Positions 19,214-28,705 of a stretch of DNA of 64,000 nt are shown here, in pieces. Below the pieces are notes generated by a model, which saw only the letters and a list, made by a program, of their open reading frames with translations, was not told the origin of the DNA and made no database searches. The translations under genes were made by a program, and so were the position numbers. The first letter of the stretch is position 1. Every line of letters begins with the position of its first letter. The stretch is from Treponema sp. GTDB lineage: Bacteria; Spirochaetota; Spirochaetia; Treponematales; Treponemataceae. The stretch is from contig JAFZOJ010000078.1 in the NCBI GenBank assembly GCA_017550685.1, positions 62,001-126,000 of the forward strand. The letters are read 5' to 3'.

Positions 19214-19562
19214 ATGTTTAAAGAGCAATTTAACCTTTAAACATGTCGCACTATGAATCAGAAGAAATAAAAGCATGTTTAAAGAGCTGTCTGGCGTTTT
19301 AAACATGTCACGTTGTGAATCTGAAAGAAAAAAAGCATGTTTAAAAGGTTGTCTGGTTGGTTAAACATGTCTTGCAATGAATCAGAAAGTATATAAAGCA
19401 TGTTTAAAGAATTGATTGATGTTTTAAACATGCCGTTTATAGATTCAGAAATTAAAAAAGACATGTTTAAAGAACTTTTTGCCTCTTTAAACATGTCTTT
19501 ATAAAAGTCGAAATCACCTTATCAATACATGTTTAAAAAGCAATTCCGTCTTTTAAACATGT
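19214..19562. repeat. Tandem array of six 62-bp hairpin units
   Basis: Each unit is an inverted repeat, CATGTTTAAA - about 14 variable bases - TTTAAACATG, at 19214-19244, 19274-19307, 19336-19369, 19399-19432, 19461-19496 and 19527-19562. Start-to-start distances are 60, 62, 63, 62 and 66 bp. Linkers share a GAATCAGAAA-like core after most units. The array fills the space between the 19576 lipoprotein stop and the araB promoter. The region is otherwise AT-rich with no supported gene; short frames across it shift phase between units. Confidence 0.9.
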
Positions 19563-19575
19563 ATTTCTGCGCAAA

Positions 19576-21681
19576 CTAATTAATAGTTATAGTCTGTGGC
19601 ATGCCGGAAATTGAACTCGGGCGGTACCGGAATGTGTAGCTAATTGAGTTAGTGTTATTAATAGTACCTGAGTAATTATCCAATATAAATGTATGTTTAC
19701 CTTCATTAGAAAGATCCCATGTAGATTTAGAGGTACCAATATGAATTATACCAAATTCTCCAACATTATCTGACTGTATATTATATTGGTAATAGATTTG
19801 AATATCAGATACTGTAAAATCTTGAGGTAATGTGCATGCCAGTTCCGGGAGCTTTGTAAAAGTAAATATTTTTGTTGATTCATCAAAAGCTGCTTCTACA
19901 GACTTAATCTCTGGTTCTCCAAGGCCTGATGTTGCCTGAATTAAAGCAACTTTAGATCTTGGCTGGTAAGTAGTTTCAGTATCTTTATATACGAACTTAT
20001 ATTCAAGTTCATATTTATATACTTCATCTTTTTGTACAAAATAATCAATAATTGGACTAACTTTTTCAAAGTTATAATTGTTGATTAATAAATATTCATC
20101 ATCACAATAATTACGTCTGATTGTACACCAAATGTTATAATCATTTGATTGATCAATATATGGAACTGTCAGTTCAATTCCGTTTGTAGTATTTTCTGCG
20201 CTGATTGGTAGTTCGCCATCACCGGCAATAGCAGTGACAGTATCAAATCTTTCGTAAGTGGCATATTCGTTCGTATAAGCGTAATAAATATATTCTTTTG
20301 TTGGTTCTACATATGTATCCAAAAAAGAAACTGTTGCGTTATCAGTATCTATTTCTTTTTCGCTATAGAATAATGGTTCTTTACAAATTAACCAGTCTCC
20401 TTCAGAATCTTTTTCTCCTGTGTAAACACATACACGATTTGTACCTTTGATAATATTGCTTATAGTGATTAAGTTTCCATCTGATGTTGCTTCTACATCT
20501 ATAACAGGCTTGTATGGATCTTCAGGGAATACCAGTGTTTTAGGAATATTACAGTCATTTACATCAAATGTTTTATTAAGTTTTATGTTTGAACATTCCG
20601 GTCTGTCTTCTGTAAATTCTCCCAATACAAGGCCTGCAGACTTGAGAATAAAGGTGACTTCATAAGTTTCTTCTATTTCAATTGAACCAGTTGATGATTG
20701 ACCCATGCAATAAGATTTAGTTTGTGTATATGGAATGATGGTTGAAGAATATGCATAAACAAGAATTTTATCTGCTAATTTATATATTTTCAATTGAAGT
20801 TCCAAGGCGGAAATTTCAGGATCTTCTTCTACCAGATCAAAAATATACTCATAAAAGTAGTCCTTATTTTCAAAACTTGTACCTTCAACAGATCCATTAT
20901 CTGCAAATGTTATGGTAGCACCTTCAAAGCTGGCGGTTGGAGGAATTACATTTTCATTTGCGGCAATAACAACGGTGGCACCGCTGTCTACGGCATCTTC
21001 TGTAAGTGTTACTTCTGTTGTTCCCTCAATATTCTGAACATTTGCCTTGCCGTCAATAACAACTTCGGCTGCGTTTTGAGACTGTTCGGAACTTTTTATT
21101 TCAATCTTTTCTACAGTTCCGCCTTTAACGGTAACCTTATCAACACCTGCGGCAACCTCAATAGATTTAATTACAATTTTTTCTTCAGATTCAATCTTTG
21201 TGTTGGCGGCATCTACTACAACAGCTTCTACCTCCGAAGTTCCTTCCATGGCAACGCGGACTGCGTCTTTTTTTACTTCAACACTGGCAACCTTTGAATT
21301 TTTGATGTGGATACTGTTTGAACCACCGCCGTTTACAACAAGTTTAGTGATGTTGCTGCAGCCGGTTAGGGTAACGTCTCCGTTGCCAACCTTCTGGTCT
21401 ATTACAATGACTGCATTTGAAACATTCTGAAGTTCGGTACCGCTTGCTTCGATTGTAAGGGTTTTACCGCCAAGCTTAAGATTCTTTACGGTAATCTTTT
21501 TTGCAACTACAGCATCCTCTGCAATTTCTGTGCCTTCAAAATCAATTGAAGTTTGAGCAGCATCAATTCTTCCTGTTAAAGAATCATCGGTTACTTCATT
21601 TCCACCTGTTGCTTTTGGACAACCGGTAAAAAGAACCGCAATTGCAAAAATGCAAGCCAATTTTGTTAATAAGTTTTTCAT
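19576..21681 (-). CDS. Lipoprotein with beta-solenoid-like N-terminal half
   Basis: The 701-residue protein begins MKNLLTKLACIFAIAVLFTG then CPKAT, a lipobox (LFTG|C) with lipidated Cys21. Residues 35-255 alternate Val/Ile/Thr and small residues in short runs (for example KITVKNLKLGGKTLTIEA and IVIKSIEVAAGVDKVTVKGG) typical of parallel beta-helix folds. The second half looks like two or three beta-sandwich domains with many Tyr and Asp. No catalytic motif is evident. It lies in a run of lipoproteins likely to sit at the cell surface; adhesion or glycan binding is only a guess. The upstream 21694 gene is 12 nt away and probably cotranscribed. Confidence 0.75.
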   Translation of the reverse strand: MKNLLTKLACIFAIAVLFTGCPKATGGNEVTDDSLTGRIDAAQTSIDFEGTEIAEDAVVAKKITVKNLKLGGKTLTIEASGTELQNVSNAVIVIDQKVGNGDVTLTGCSNITKLVVNGGGSNSIHIKNSKVASVEVKKDAVRVAMEGTSEVEAVVVDAANTKIESEEKIVIKSIEVAAGVDKVTVKGGTVEKIEIKSSEQSQNAAEVVIDGKANVQNIEGTTEVTLTEDAVDSGATVVIAANENVIPPTASFEGATITFADNGSVEGTSFENKDYFYEYIFDLVEEDPEISALELQLKIYKLADKILVYAYSSTIIPYTQTKSYCMGQSSTGSIEIEETYEVTFILKSAGLVLGEFTEDRPECSNIKLNKTFDVNDCNIPKTLVFPEDPYKPVIDVEATSDGNLITISNIIKGTNRVCVYTGEKDSEGDWLICKEPLFYSEKEIDTDNATVSFLDTYVEPTKEYIYYAYTNEYATYERFDTVTAIAGDGELPISAENTTNGIELTVPYIDQSNDYNIWCTIRRNYCDDEYLLINNYNFEKVSPIIDYFVQKDEVYKYELEYKFVYKDTETTYQPRSKVALIQATSGLGEPEIKSVEAAFDESTKIFTFTKLPELACTLPQDFTVSDIQIYYQYNIQSDNVGEFGIIHIGTSKSTWDLSNEGKHTFILDNYSGTINNTNSISYTFRYRPSSISGMPQTITIN

Positions 21682-21693
21682 AGCTTTCTCTCC

Positions 21694-22953
21694 TTAAAGT
21701 GTTCCTTCAACTAATATATATATTGAATTATTAAGTTTTTCAGTTTTAATATCATCTTTAATCAGAATATAAGTATCACCTGAAACTGATTTTATAACCT
21801 CTTTATCAGGTAAACCATCAGCCTCATCAGCTGACTTTGCCTTATAGTAAGCCATTGGTTTCCAACTTGAATTTTCAGCATGTACGATGTTTTTTATCTT
21901 ATTAACATCATTTCCAATTTCACCCAAATCATACTCCGATATAGTATCTTCTTCAGTTTCAAATGCTATATCATGCTGAAGTGTAAAGTTCTCGGTTTTT
22001 CCATTTGCATCAATAACATAAATCTTGAGCTTTGTAATACAGGTATCAATCCTTATAAGCTCATAAAGATTAACTGAATCATCAGCCGTATAAGTTTTGT
22101 TTTTGTTCCATTCAAGCTCTCCGCTCGGCAAAAAAGAACCCTTGTAAATTTTCAGATATGAAGGTGTTTCAGAAAAAATACTGGAATATACGTCCCTGAT
22201 TTTGCCGGATCCTGAAACATAATCACAAGAATAAGAAGGACCTTGTTCAGAATAAAGTTTTTTTACGGAATTTATAAATTTAATGTTTTTCTGTTGAGAC
22301 CATTGAGAATTTAAATCTACAAAAAGTTTTTTACCCTGCAATGTCTGTCCCGGCTGCCATTCACTTTGCTTTAAGCCGGTAGTTTTATTAACATAATAAA
22401 CCTTGCTTACTTCGTATGGACTATAATCGTTGCTCGAAAGCTGATCGCTAAAGCTGAACGAAGAAGTATCAACAGGAAAAATATCTTTATGAGTGCTGTT
22501 GAATCTGTAAACATTGTTAGAATCACGAACAGTATATTCTGTAAATCTTGATGTTAAATCTTCGTCCACCTTAGTATATATCATATAATTGTGATAATTA
22601 TCGTCCCAGCTGGATGTAAGCTTTCCTGCGTTTTGCTGTGTCGTAAAATCCGAATCTGTATACCATTTGCCGCTAAAGTTTTGAATACCACAGGCTTTGA
22701 CACGGCTGTTCATTTTTTCAAGTAATTCGTCTGTAAGATTATCATCAGCAATTTTAACCAGAACCTGATAGATGCCGAAATCCTGCTTTTGTGGAGCATA
22801 CGGATACATCATACTGCTGTAATAACCCGGGCAAGGATAATAAACGATGACACGCAAAAGGTGTCCCAATTTTGGATTGCGGTCACAGCTTCCAAAAAGG
22901 AAAACTGAGAGAACTGAAGCTAAAAAAATTTTAAATAATACTTTATTTTTCAT
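21694..22953 (-). CDS. Lipoprotein, unknown function
   Basis: The 419-residue protein starts MKNKVLFKIFLASVLSVFLF then GSCDRN, with lipidated cysteine at about residue 23. The mature part is rich in Tyr, Ser, Asp and Lys and looks beta-structured. I recognise no domain. A TATATT box ends 6 nt before the ATG and there is no Shine-Dalgarno sequence, which suggests a leaderless mRNA, although the -35 region is weak. It forms a unit with the downstream beta-solenoid lipoprotein and diverges from the serine hydrolase gene. Confidence 0.7.
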   Translation of the reverse strand: MKNKVLFKIFLASVLSVFLFGSCDRNPKLGHLLRVIVYYPCPGYYSSMMYPYAPQKQDFGIYQVLVKIADDNLTDELLEKMNSRVKACGIQNFSGKWYTDSDFTTQQNAGKLTSSWDDNYHNYMIYTKVDEDLTSRFTEYTVRDSNNVYRFNSTHKDIFPVDTSSFSFSDQLSSNDYSPYEVSKVYYVNKTTGLKQSEWQPGQTLQGKKLFVDLNSQWSQQKNIKFINSVKKLYSEQGPSYSCDYVSGSGKIRDVYSSIFSETPSYLKIYKGSFLPSGELEWNKNKTYTADDSVNLYELIRIDTCITKLKIYVIDANGKTENFTLQHDIAFETEEDTISEYDLGEIGNDVNKIKNIVHAENSSWKPMAYYKAKSADEADGLPDKEVIKSVSGDTYILIKDDIKTEKLNNSIYILVEGTL

Positions 22954-23029
22954 GGGTATAATATATCACATAACCTTAAAAAATTCCATTATGATAATTG
23001 TATAAGAATAGTTATTTACAGAACAATAA

Positions 23030-23059
23030 TTGACAACTTTAAACAAAACCATACATAAT
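23030..23059 (+). promoter_or_regulatory. Promoter giving a predicted leaderless transcript
   Basis: A perfect TTGACA (23030-23035), 18 bp and CATAAT (23054-23059) lie directly before the ATG at 23066. Only 6 nt separate the -10 box from the start codon, so transcription should begin at or next to the A of ATG. Confidence 0.65.
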
Positions 23060-23065
23060 GAACTT

Positions 23066-24283
23066 ATGAATACAAACACATTACAGAATATACAACCGCT
23101 TTTGGATGAATATACCGGCAAAAATTACGTAGCCGGAGTAAATGTACTCCTTTATAAAGATAACAAAGAAACAGGCTACTGGCAGTCAGGTTATGCAGAT
23201 ATAGAAAACAAAAAGAAATATGAACGCAATACAATCTGCCGCATGTATTCCATGAGTAAAACAATAACCGCCGCAGCCGCATATAAGCTTATAGAGCAGG
23301 GCCAGCTTGACCTGGGACAGGATCTGGCTTTTTACCTGCCGTGCTTTTCAAACCTTATGGTATGCGAAACACCGGGACGCAACGGAACACCACGCAGGGC
23401 CGGCCGACCGATTTTAATTCAAGACCTTTCGAATATGACAAGCGGCTACACCTATGGAGCCTGGAGTGAACAGGGAACCTTATGCGAGCATCTTACTTCT
23501 GACCTGATAAACGAACTGAACCGGGATGCCGCAGGACCAAATAAAATTACAACCCAGGAATTTGCCGAGCGCATTTCTAAAATTCCTGTAAGCTTTGAAC
23601 CCGGCACAGACTATCAGTACGGATATTCTGCAGATATTCTGGGCGCTGTCATAGAAAAAGTTTCAGGCATGAACTTTGGTGACTTTTTGCATAAAAACAT
23701 TCTGGACCCGCTTGGCATGAACGATACAGATTTTTACGTGCCGGCCGACAAACAAACCCGGTTTTCCAACGTTTACCGCTGCAATATGAGTACAGACGGA
23801 AGCAATTGTGCAACATTGGAACCATTCACATCCTGCAACCTTGGCATTTCCCACAAAATGGACAGAATGCCTGCCTTCCAGAGCGGGGGAGCAGGACTAT
23901 GTTCTACAATAGATGACTATGCCCGTTTTGGACTCATGCTTGTAAATGGCGGCCAGCTTGACGGAACCCGCATTTTAAACGATGCCACAGTTCACTTTAT
24001 GTCAAACGCAGAGCTTTCTGCCCCTGTACAGCAAAAGTTTGACCAGAAAATGCCTCACTTAAGCGGCTATACCTATTGTAACCTGCTGCGTATTGCTAAA
24101 AATCCAGGAGAATGCAAAGCCCTTACAACCCGCGGAGAATATGGCTGGGACGGCTGGCTTGGACCATATATAGGCATAGACCCTGCAAACAGCCTTGTTC
24201 TTGTAATGACCATGCAAAAATGCGACGCAGGTACCTGGGACCTTACAAGACGCATAAAGAATGTGATTTATAGCGCGATGTAA
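23066..24283 (+). CDS. Class C beta-lactamase-fold serine hydrolase
   Basis: The 405-residue protein belongs to the penicillin-binding/EstB-like serine hydrolases. It has the nucleophile motif S62-M-S-K65 in RMYSMSKTITAAAAYKLIE, and a YGYS segment (DYQYGYSADILGAVIEKVSG) in the position of the YxN/YxS motif. There is no signal peptide, so it is probably cytoplasmic and an esterase or peptidase rather than a resistance enzyme. I chose the ATG at 23066 over a TTG at 23030 because that TTG is part of a TTGACA -35 box. Substrate unknown. Confidence 0.85.
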   Translation: MNTNTLQNIQPLLDEYTGKNYVAGVNVLLYKDNKETGYWQSGYADIENKKKYERNTICRMYSMSKTITAAAAYKLIEQGQLDLGQDLAFYLPCFSNLMVCETPGRNGTPRRAGRPILIQDLSNMTSGYTYGAWSEQGTLCEHLTSDLINELNRDAAGPNKITTQEFAERISKIPVSFEPGTDYQYGYSADILGAVIEKVSGMNFGDFLHKNILDPLGMNDTDFYVPADKQTRFSNVYRCNMSTDGSNCATLEPFTSCNLGISHKMDRMPAFQSGGAGLCSTIDDYARFGLMLVNGGQLDGTRILNDATVHFMSNAELSAPVQQKFDQKMPHLSGYTYCNLLRIAKNPGECKALTTRGEYGWDGWLGPYIGIDPANSLVLVMTMQKCDAGTWDLTRRIKNVIYSAM

Positions 24284-24558
24284 GAAAAAAAACTTTATTC
24301 AATGTCATCATACCAGTTTCGGACAACATTGATCCGTTATATAAGGGCAATGTTGAGGCATTGATAATAACATTCAAAAGTGTTAATTTATCTAATTGTA
24401 TATTTTTTGAAGACTCTATTATGGAATTCAGTCTTCAGAATCATGGTTTTAAGCGTTACAATATTCCTGGAGAAATAATAAACTCCGGCGAAAGCTATGT
24501 AGTAATTATTCAATTCTCAAACGGTATTGAACAAAAGTCAGATATTATGGTTAAATAA
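24284..24558 (+). pseudogene. Remnant of a gene: open frame of about 90 codons without a start
   Basis: One frame stays open from within the end of the serine hydrolase gene to the TAA at 24556-24558, reading NVIIPVSDNIDPLYKGNVEA then LIITFKSVNLSNCIFFEDSI and ending QKSDIMVK. It has protein-like composition and a beta-sandwich look. The only starts are a TTG at 24361 and an internal ATG, neither with a ribosome-binding site. I read it as the 3' remnant of a gene whose 5' part was lost when the hydrolase gene came to lie beside it. No family recognised. Confidence 0.45.
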
Positions 24559-24576
24559 TAAAACATCGGAGGAGAT

Positions 24577-27468
24577 ATGAAAAAGAATTCATTACAAAAA
24601 TTTGCAGTTGGTATACTTTTGGCAGGCGGCTGGCTCTTAACTGCAATAACATTTACTTCCTGCCAGAATTTTCTTAAAGGTTCTGAGACTAAACAAGAAT
24701 TACAAAGAGCAATCGATTATGCAAATGCTCAAAAATATACAATTAAAGTTAATTATCAAAACAAAACCGGTGTTGTAAAATCTCCTGCAGGTGCAGAGGT
24801 AGACAAAAAAGTTACAGATACATTTTCAATTTGTTTTGACCCTTTTGCCGATTATGAATTTTTATATTGGAAAATAATTGATGCCTCCACAGATAAAGAA
24901 TTACCGAACGGAGAATACCTTTCTATAAAATCTATAAGCGAATCAGAAACCCTCTGTACCTTTGTAAAAGCACCGGAAGAAGGAATGAAGTTAAGTTTGT
25001 ATCCTGTTACTGTAGAACGACCACAGATTCTTTCTAATAGTCCTGTTTATCTTGCAGAAGGTGTTTTTAAAGATTCAACAATTCAGATTGTTTTTGATTA
25101 TGACATGGATGAATATTCAATTTATTATACCGATGAAGAACTTAAAGAGCTGCGCGAAACTGTAGGAGAATCAAATATTCTTGACCCGGTTACCATAACT
25201 AAAAATACACAAACTTATCAAAGATATTACGGATATAAACAGCTTGTTACTATTAGTGATGAAGATGGAAACGAGCAGGAAGTAGAAGAATATTGTTATA
25301 AGAATATTATTATTAAAGATAATGAAACTTATCAAAACAGAAATAGCTGGTTTAATGCACCTGTTTTTAATGATCCAAAAACACTTTCAATTAAAACAAA
25401 AGATGGCAATATTATTCCTGATTATTATCAATTTCTTGTAATGATTGAAAAAGATTTCTTTTATAAACAGGATAACCGTACCAAAGAAGGTAAAAAAGTT
25501 ACAATGGCATATAATAAAAAGTGGATTTATCAGGTAAAGGACCAAACCGATAATGTTGCTCCATCCATTGCAAATGATAATGATTTAAAGATTTCATTAA
25601 CAACTGGTGATCCAGTAAGTAAAACTACAAATATTCCAACTGTTACTGCATCTACAAAATTTATGGTAACTAAAAAACTTAATCTTGATGTAAAACTTAC
25701 AGATACAGGAAGTGGACCAGACAATACTTTTGATGTGTATATCGATAAGGTGCAAAATGCAAGTTATGAAAACATTACTTCAAAAAAAGTATATGAACAA
25801 ACGCTAAAATATCAAAGAGTAACCAGTCAGAATGCAATATTCCATAAGGATATAGACGTATCTTCTATTAGTGAGAGCGGTATTTATAAGGTATACTTCA
25901 AATTTAATGATAGAAGTACTGGAGAACTTAATTACCCTCTAAGCGGCGGTTATTATTTTGTTATAGATGGTGAAAATACAATGGGAGCAGCACAAACAAG
26001 CGATACGTCCACAAAAGATACCGATTATCGAATGAAAGTTTATTGGGTGGAAACAAAAGATCTCAACACTACCAGTGTTAGATATAAGAAAGATAGTGGA
26101 TCTACCTGGTCATCTCCTGTAGTAATTAACCGTGGTACTTCATATAAAGAATTTACAGGTCTGAAAGCAAATACAAAATATAATTTTGAGACAACTTATA
26201 CAGATTTTGCGGGTAATATTGTAACTAAAACAACAACTTCAACTACAGGTGGTCTTAAAAGTATTTCTGTAATTGGAACACCAAGCAAAACATTTTATTT
26301 TGCAAATGATAATTTTGATAAAACTGGTTTAACTGTAAAAGCAAAATTAACAAATGACAGCGAGTGGACTTTAAATTCCAATGCCTGGAGTACTAACCTT
26401 GCACAATCGAAAGGATGTAATACAACAGTTAATGTAGAGTATACTTCGGATGGCGTTAAAAAAACAGCATCAATTGGAACTCCATATAATGTTGCCTGTG
26501 CTGATGCAATGACCAATTCACCTGTAAGTCTAGGTTCGAAAAGATATAAATTCGGTGATTTCCCTCAAACCTTAAAAAAATCAAATATAACTGTTACAAG
26601 CCAGCCAATTTATAAAGGCTACAATAGTTCAGAAAATAACTGGTATTTGGGCAGTGACGGATATTTTTATGTTTATTGTCAGGAAAAAGCATATAATAGT
26701 AGTATATATTACATTAGTCCCGGTACAGATCAAACTCACAGGGTAAGAATAAAACAAGCGGCTGACAATAGTTTTCAATATTTTAAGGTTGAACCAATTG
26801 TATGGAAAAAGATTACGGATAATTATAAAGGGCATTTCCTTCTTGTAGCTGAAAAATCTCTGTTTTCTGGAATACCATTTTCTTCTTTTTCTTCTAAAAA
26901 AACAATTGGTGGAAAAACTATTTATCCTGATAATTATAAATATTCTACCCTTCGTGCATATCTTAATGGTTCTTATGAAAGTGATGATACAATACATGGA
27001 ACAAAAACGTATGATGGAAAAGGTTTCTTGCAGACAGCCTTTTCAGATACCGCACGTAATCAAATAAAGCAAGTTGAATTGGATAATAATAGTAATTATA
27101 CCTCTGGTTATTATTCTTGGTCAGGCAATTCATGTGATAATACCACAGATAAAGTATTTTTATTGTCTTTTCATGAATATAGTAATACATCTTATGGATT
27201 TACAGAGTGGCTTTATAATTTAGCCGAAGCTACAGATAGCCAAAGAAAACGTGAAGGTAGTGATTATGCACTTGCAAACGGACAGTATAGGAATGTGGAT
27301 GATACATATACCACATATGACTTAAGGACGGCATCATCTTCTACAAACAATGACAGTAATATTTATTACGTATGGGCTACTGCTGGAAATGGATTCTTAA
27401 CAAGAACAGAAAGCACATCTTACGCAAAGAATGGTATTGTCCCTGCAATATGTCTTGATCAATTGTAA
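24577..27468 (+). CDS. Large lipoprotein with a C-terminal DUF6273-type domain
   Basis: The 963-residue protein has a lipoprotein signal peptide (LLAGGWLLTAITFTS then CQNF, Cys29) preceded by a strong GGAGGAG ribosome-binding site. The middle contains an SbsA/Ig-like segment (about 145-330) and a fibronectin-III-like region near residue 500. The last 270 residues match the DUF6273 pattern of gut bacteria: KFGDFPQT, PIVWKKI, FLLVAEKSLF, STLRAYLNG, the DKVFLLS segment, SDYALA, and a closing NGIVPAICL. The domain resembles sulfatase-modifying-factor-like folds but its activity is unknown. The gene is AT-rich compared with the housekeeping genes around it. Confidence 0.8.
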   Translation: MKKNSLQKFAVGILLAGGWLLTAITFTSCQNFLKGSETKQELQRAIDYANAQKYTIKVNYQNKTGVVKSPAGAEVDKKVTDTFSICFDPFADYEFLYWKIIDASTDKELPNGEYLSIKSISESETLCTFVKAPEEGMKLSLYPVTVERPQILSNSPVYLAEGVFKDSTIQIVFDYDMDEYSIYYTDEELKELRETVGESNILDPVTITKNTQTYQRYYGYKQLVTISDEDGNEQEVEEYCYKNIIIKDNETYQNRNSWFNAPVFNDPKTLSIKTKDGNIIPDYYQFLVMIEKDFFYKQDNRTKEGKKVTMAYNKKWIYQVKDQTDNVAPSIANDNDLKISLTTGDPVSKTTNIPTVTASTKFMVTKKLNLDVKLTDTGSGPDNTFDVYIDKVQNASYENITSKKVYEQTLKYQRVTSQNAIFHKDIDVSSISESGIYKVYFKFNDRSTGELNYPLSGGYYFVIDGENTMGAAQTSDTSTKDTDYRMKVYWVETKDLNTTSVRYKKDSGSTWSSPVVINRGTSYKEFTGLKANTKYNFETTYTDFAGNIVTKTTTSTTGGLKSISVIGTPSKTFYFANDNFDKTGLTVKAKLTNDSEWTLNSNAWSTNLAQSKGCNTTVNVEYTSDGVKKTASIGTPYNVACADAMTNSPVSLGSKRYKFGDFPQTLKKSNITVTSQPIYKGYNSSENNWYLGSDGYFYVYCQEKAYNSSIYYISPGTDQTHRVRIKQAADNSFQYFKVEPIVWKKITDNYKGHFLLVAEKSLFSGIPFSSFSSKKTIGGKTIYPDNYKYSTLRAYLNGSYESDDTIHGTKTYDGKGFLQTAFSDTARNQIKQVELDNNSNYTSGYYSWSGNSCDNTTDKVFLLSFHEYSNTSYGFTEWLYNLAEATDSQRKREGSDYALANGQYRNVDDTYTTYDLRTASSSTNNDSNIYYVWATAGNGFLTRTESTSYAKNGIVPAICLDQL

Positions 27469-27488
27469 TAGATATTCAATGGTAATGC

Positions 27489-27517
27489 TTGAACAAAACC
27501 CCATATACTGCTAAAAT
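27489..27517 (+). promoter_or_regulatory. Promoter for rpoZ-miaA
   Basis: TTGAAC (27489-27494), 17 bp and TAAAAT (27512-27517) precede rpoZ, leaving a leader of about 20 nt with AAGAGG near its end. Confidence 0.6.
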
Positions 27518-27543
27518 ATTAAAACTATATAAGAGGTATAAGA

Positions 27544-27741
27544 ATGATTTTTCCATTGGAACAGCTGGTTCAGTTTCAGGACAATATTTATGAAATAACT
27601 GTTGCGGCAAGCCGTCGTGCATATCAGATGGCAAAGGTTAATGACCCTGAAATTGCTGCAAACTCAGATAAGGTTGTGTGCGTTGCTGCACGTCAGCTTT
27701 TTAATCATAAGGTTAGTTACCGTATAGAAGAAAAGCAGTAG
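27544..27741 (+). CDS. rpoZ: RNA polymerase omega subunit
   Basis: Omega is the small subunit that helps assemble and stabilise RNA polymerase. The 65-residue protein shows the typical block ASRRAYQMAKV followed by KVVCVAARQLFNHKVSYRIE, in the position of the family's ARRARQL...KPVTIALEEI pattern. Spirochaetal omega proteins are short, and this length fits. The ATG has AAGAGG upstream. miaA follows directly (5 nt from stop to ATG), so the two are cotranscribed. Confidence 0.8.
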   Translation: MIFPLEQLVQFQDNIYEITVAASRRAYQMAKVNDPEIAANSDKVVCVAARQLFNHKVSYRIEEKQ

Positions 27742-27745
27742 AGTG

Positions 27746-28693
27746 ATGGACGAAACACAGGGAACAAAGCTTCCTGTCATCGTAATTTTTGCTCCTACAG
27801 CTAGTGGAAAGACTGCCCTTACCAGAGAGCTTTTTGCTCCCGGGGGCAGTCATTTTATTTTAAACGCAGAGATTATCAGCGCAGACAGTCAGGCAGTTTA
27901 CAAGGGCATGGACATAGGAACCGCCAAACCCGAACAAGAGCTGCGAGACCTTCTTCCTCATCATCTTATAGACATTCTTACCCCGGACCAGCAGTACAAT
28001 GTAAGCGACTTTGTTGATGATGCCGACCGTGCCTGCCATGACATTGCCGCCCGTGGAAAAACTCCCGTAATCTGTGGTGGTACCGGTTTTTATATCCGTA
28101 ACTTTCTTTATGGGGTGCCACCAACTCCGGTCAGTGATGAAAAACTTCGTAATCAATTAAAGGAACGCATTGCAAAAGAGGGTAATGAGGCATTATATGA
28201 AGAACTTAAACAAATTGACCCCAGGAGCGCCGCCAAAATCCACCCCAACGATGCCTACCGTATCTGCCGCGCCCTTGAAGTATATTACCTGAGCGGCAAA
28301 ACCCGAACCGAATTTGCCATAGAAGCCCACCTGCGCCCCCAGTACGATTTTACCTTCATAGTACTTGAACCGCCCAGAGATGTCCTCTATCAGCGCATAG
28401 AAACCCGCGTGCACCAGATGCTTTCACAGGGCCTTGAACAAGAAGTCCATTCTTTAATTTCCGCCGGCTACACAAAAGACTCCCCCGGACTAAAAGCGAT
28501 CGGTTACCAGGAATGGTTCCAATCCTCCGACAAGAATCAAGTTATACCCGCCATAATCCACCACAGCCGTAAATACGCCAAAAAACAATACACCTACCTC
28601 CGCGACATCCCCGGAAGTATTGTTGTTCCCTATAAAAATCCGTCTGACGATCTTTATAAAGTAGAAGATATAATAAAGAAAAAATATTATTAA
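27746..28693 (+). CDS. miaA: tRNA dimethylallyltransferase
   Basis: MiaA transfers a dimethylallyl group to A37 of tRNAs that read UNN codons. The 315-residue protein has the P-loop FAPTASGKTALTREL, the substrate-contact block SADSQAVYKGMDIGTAKP, the DFVDDADRA segment, and GGTGFYIRNFLYGVPPT. A GTG at 27743 is one codon upstream of the ATG used here. A large palindromic element begins 12 nt after the stop. Confidence 0.95.
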   Translation: MDETQGTKLPVIVIFAPTASGKTALTRELFAPGGSHFILNAEIISADSQAVYKGMDIGTAKPEQELRDLLPHHLIDILTPDQQYNVSDFVDDADRACHDIAARGKTPVICGGTGFYIRNFLYGVPPTPVSDEKLRNQLKERIAKEGNEALYEELKQIDPRSAAKIHPNDAYRICRALEVYYLSGKTRTEFAIEAHLRPQYDFTFIVLEPPRDVLYQRIETRVHQMLSQGLEQEVHSLISAGYTKDSPGLKAIGYQEWFQSSDKNQVIPAIIHHSRKYAKKQYTYLRDIPGSIVVPYKNPSDDLYKVEDIIKKKYY

Positions 28694-28705
28694 AAGAAAC
28701 TATCT

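Noticed and set aside
19279..19494. Short minus-strand frame with a 21-residue repeat across the hairpin array
   Set aside because: The repeat period shifts out of phase (62 rather than 63 bp in some units), so the frame is not maintained and the peptide pattern is a by-product of the DNA repeat.
19214..19562. CRISPR-like repeat array
   Set aside because: The conserved part is a hairpin with variable inner bases, linkers are conserved rather than unique, and there are no cas genes nearby.
23066..24283. Antibiotic-resistance beta-lactamase
   Set aside because: There is no signal peptide and the motifs fit the wider EstB/class C-like hydrolase group, so a resistance role is unsupported.
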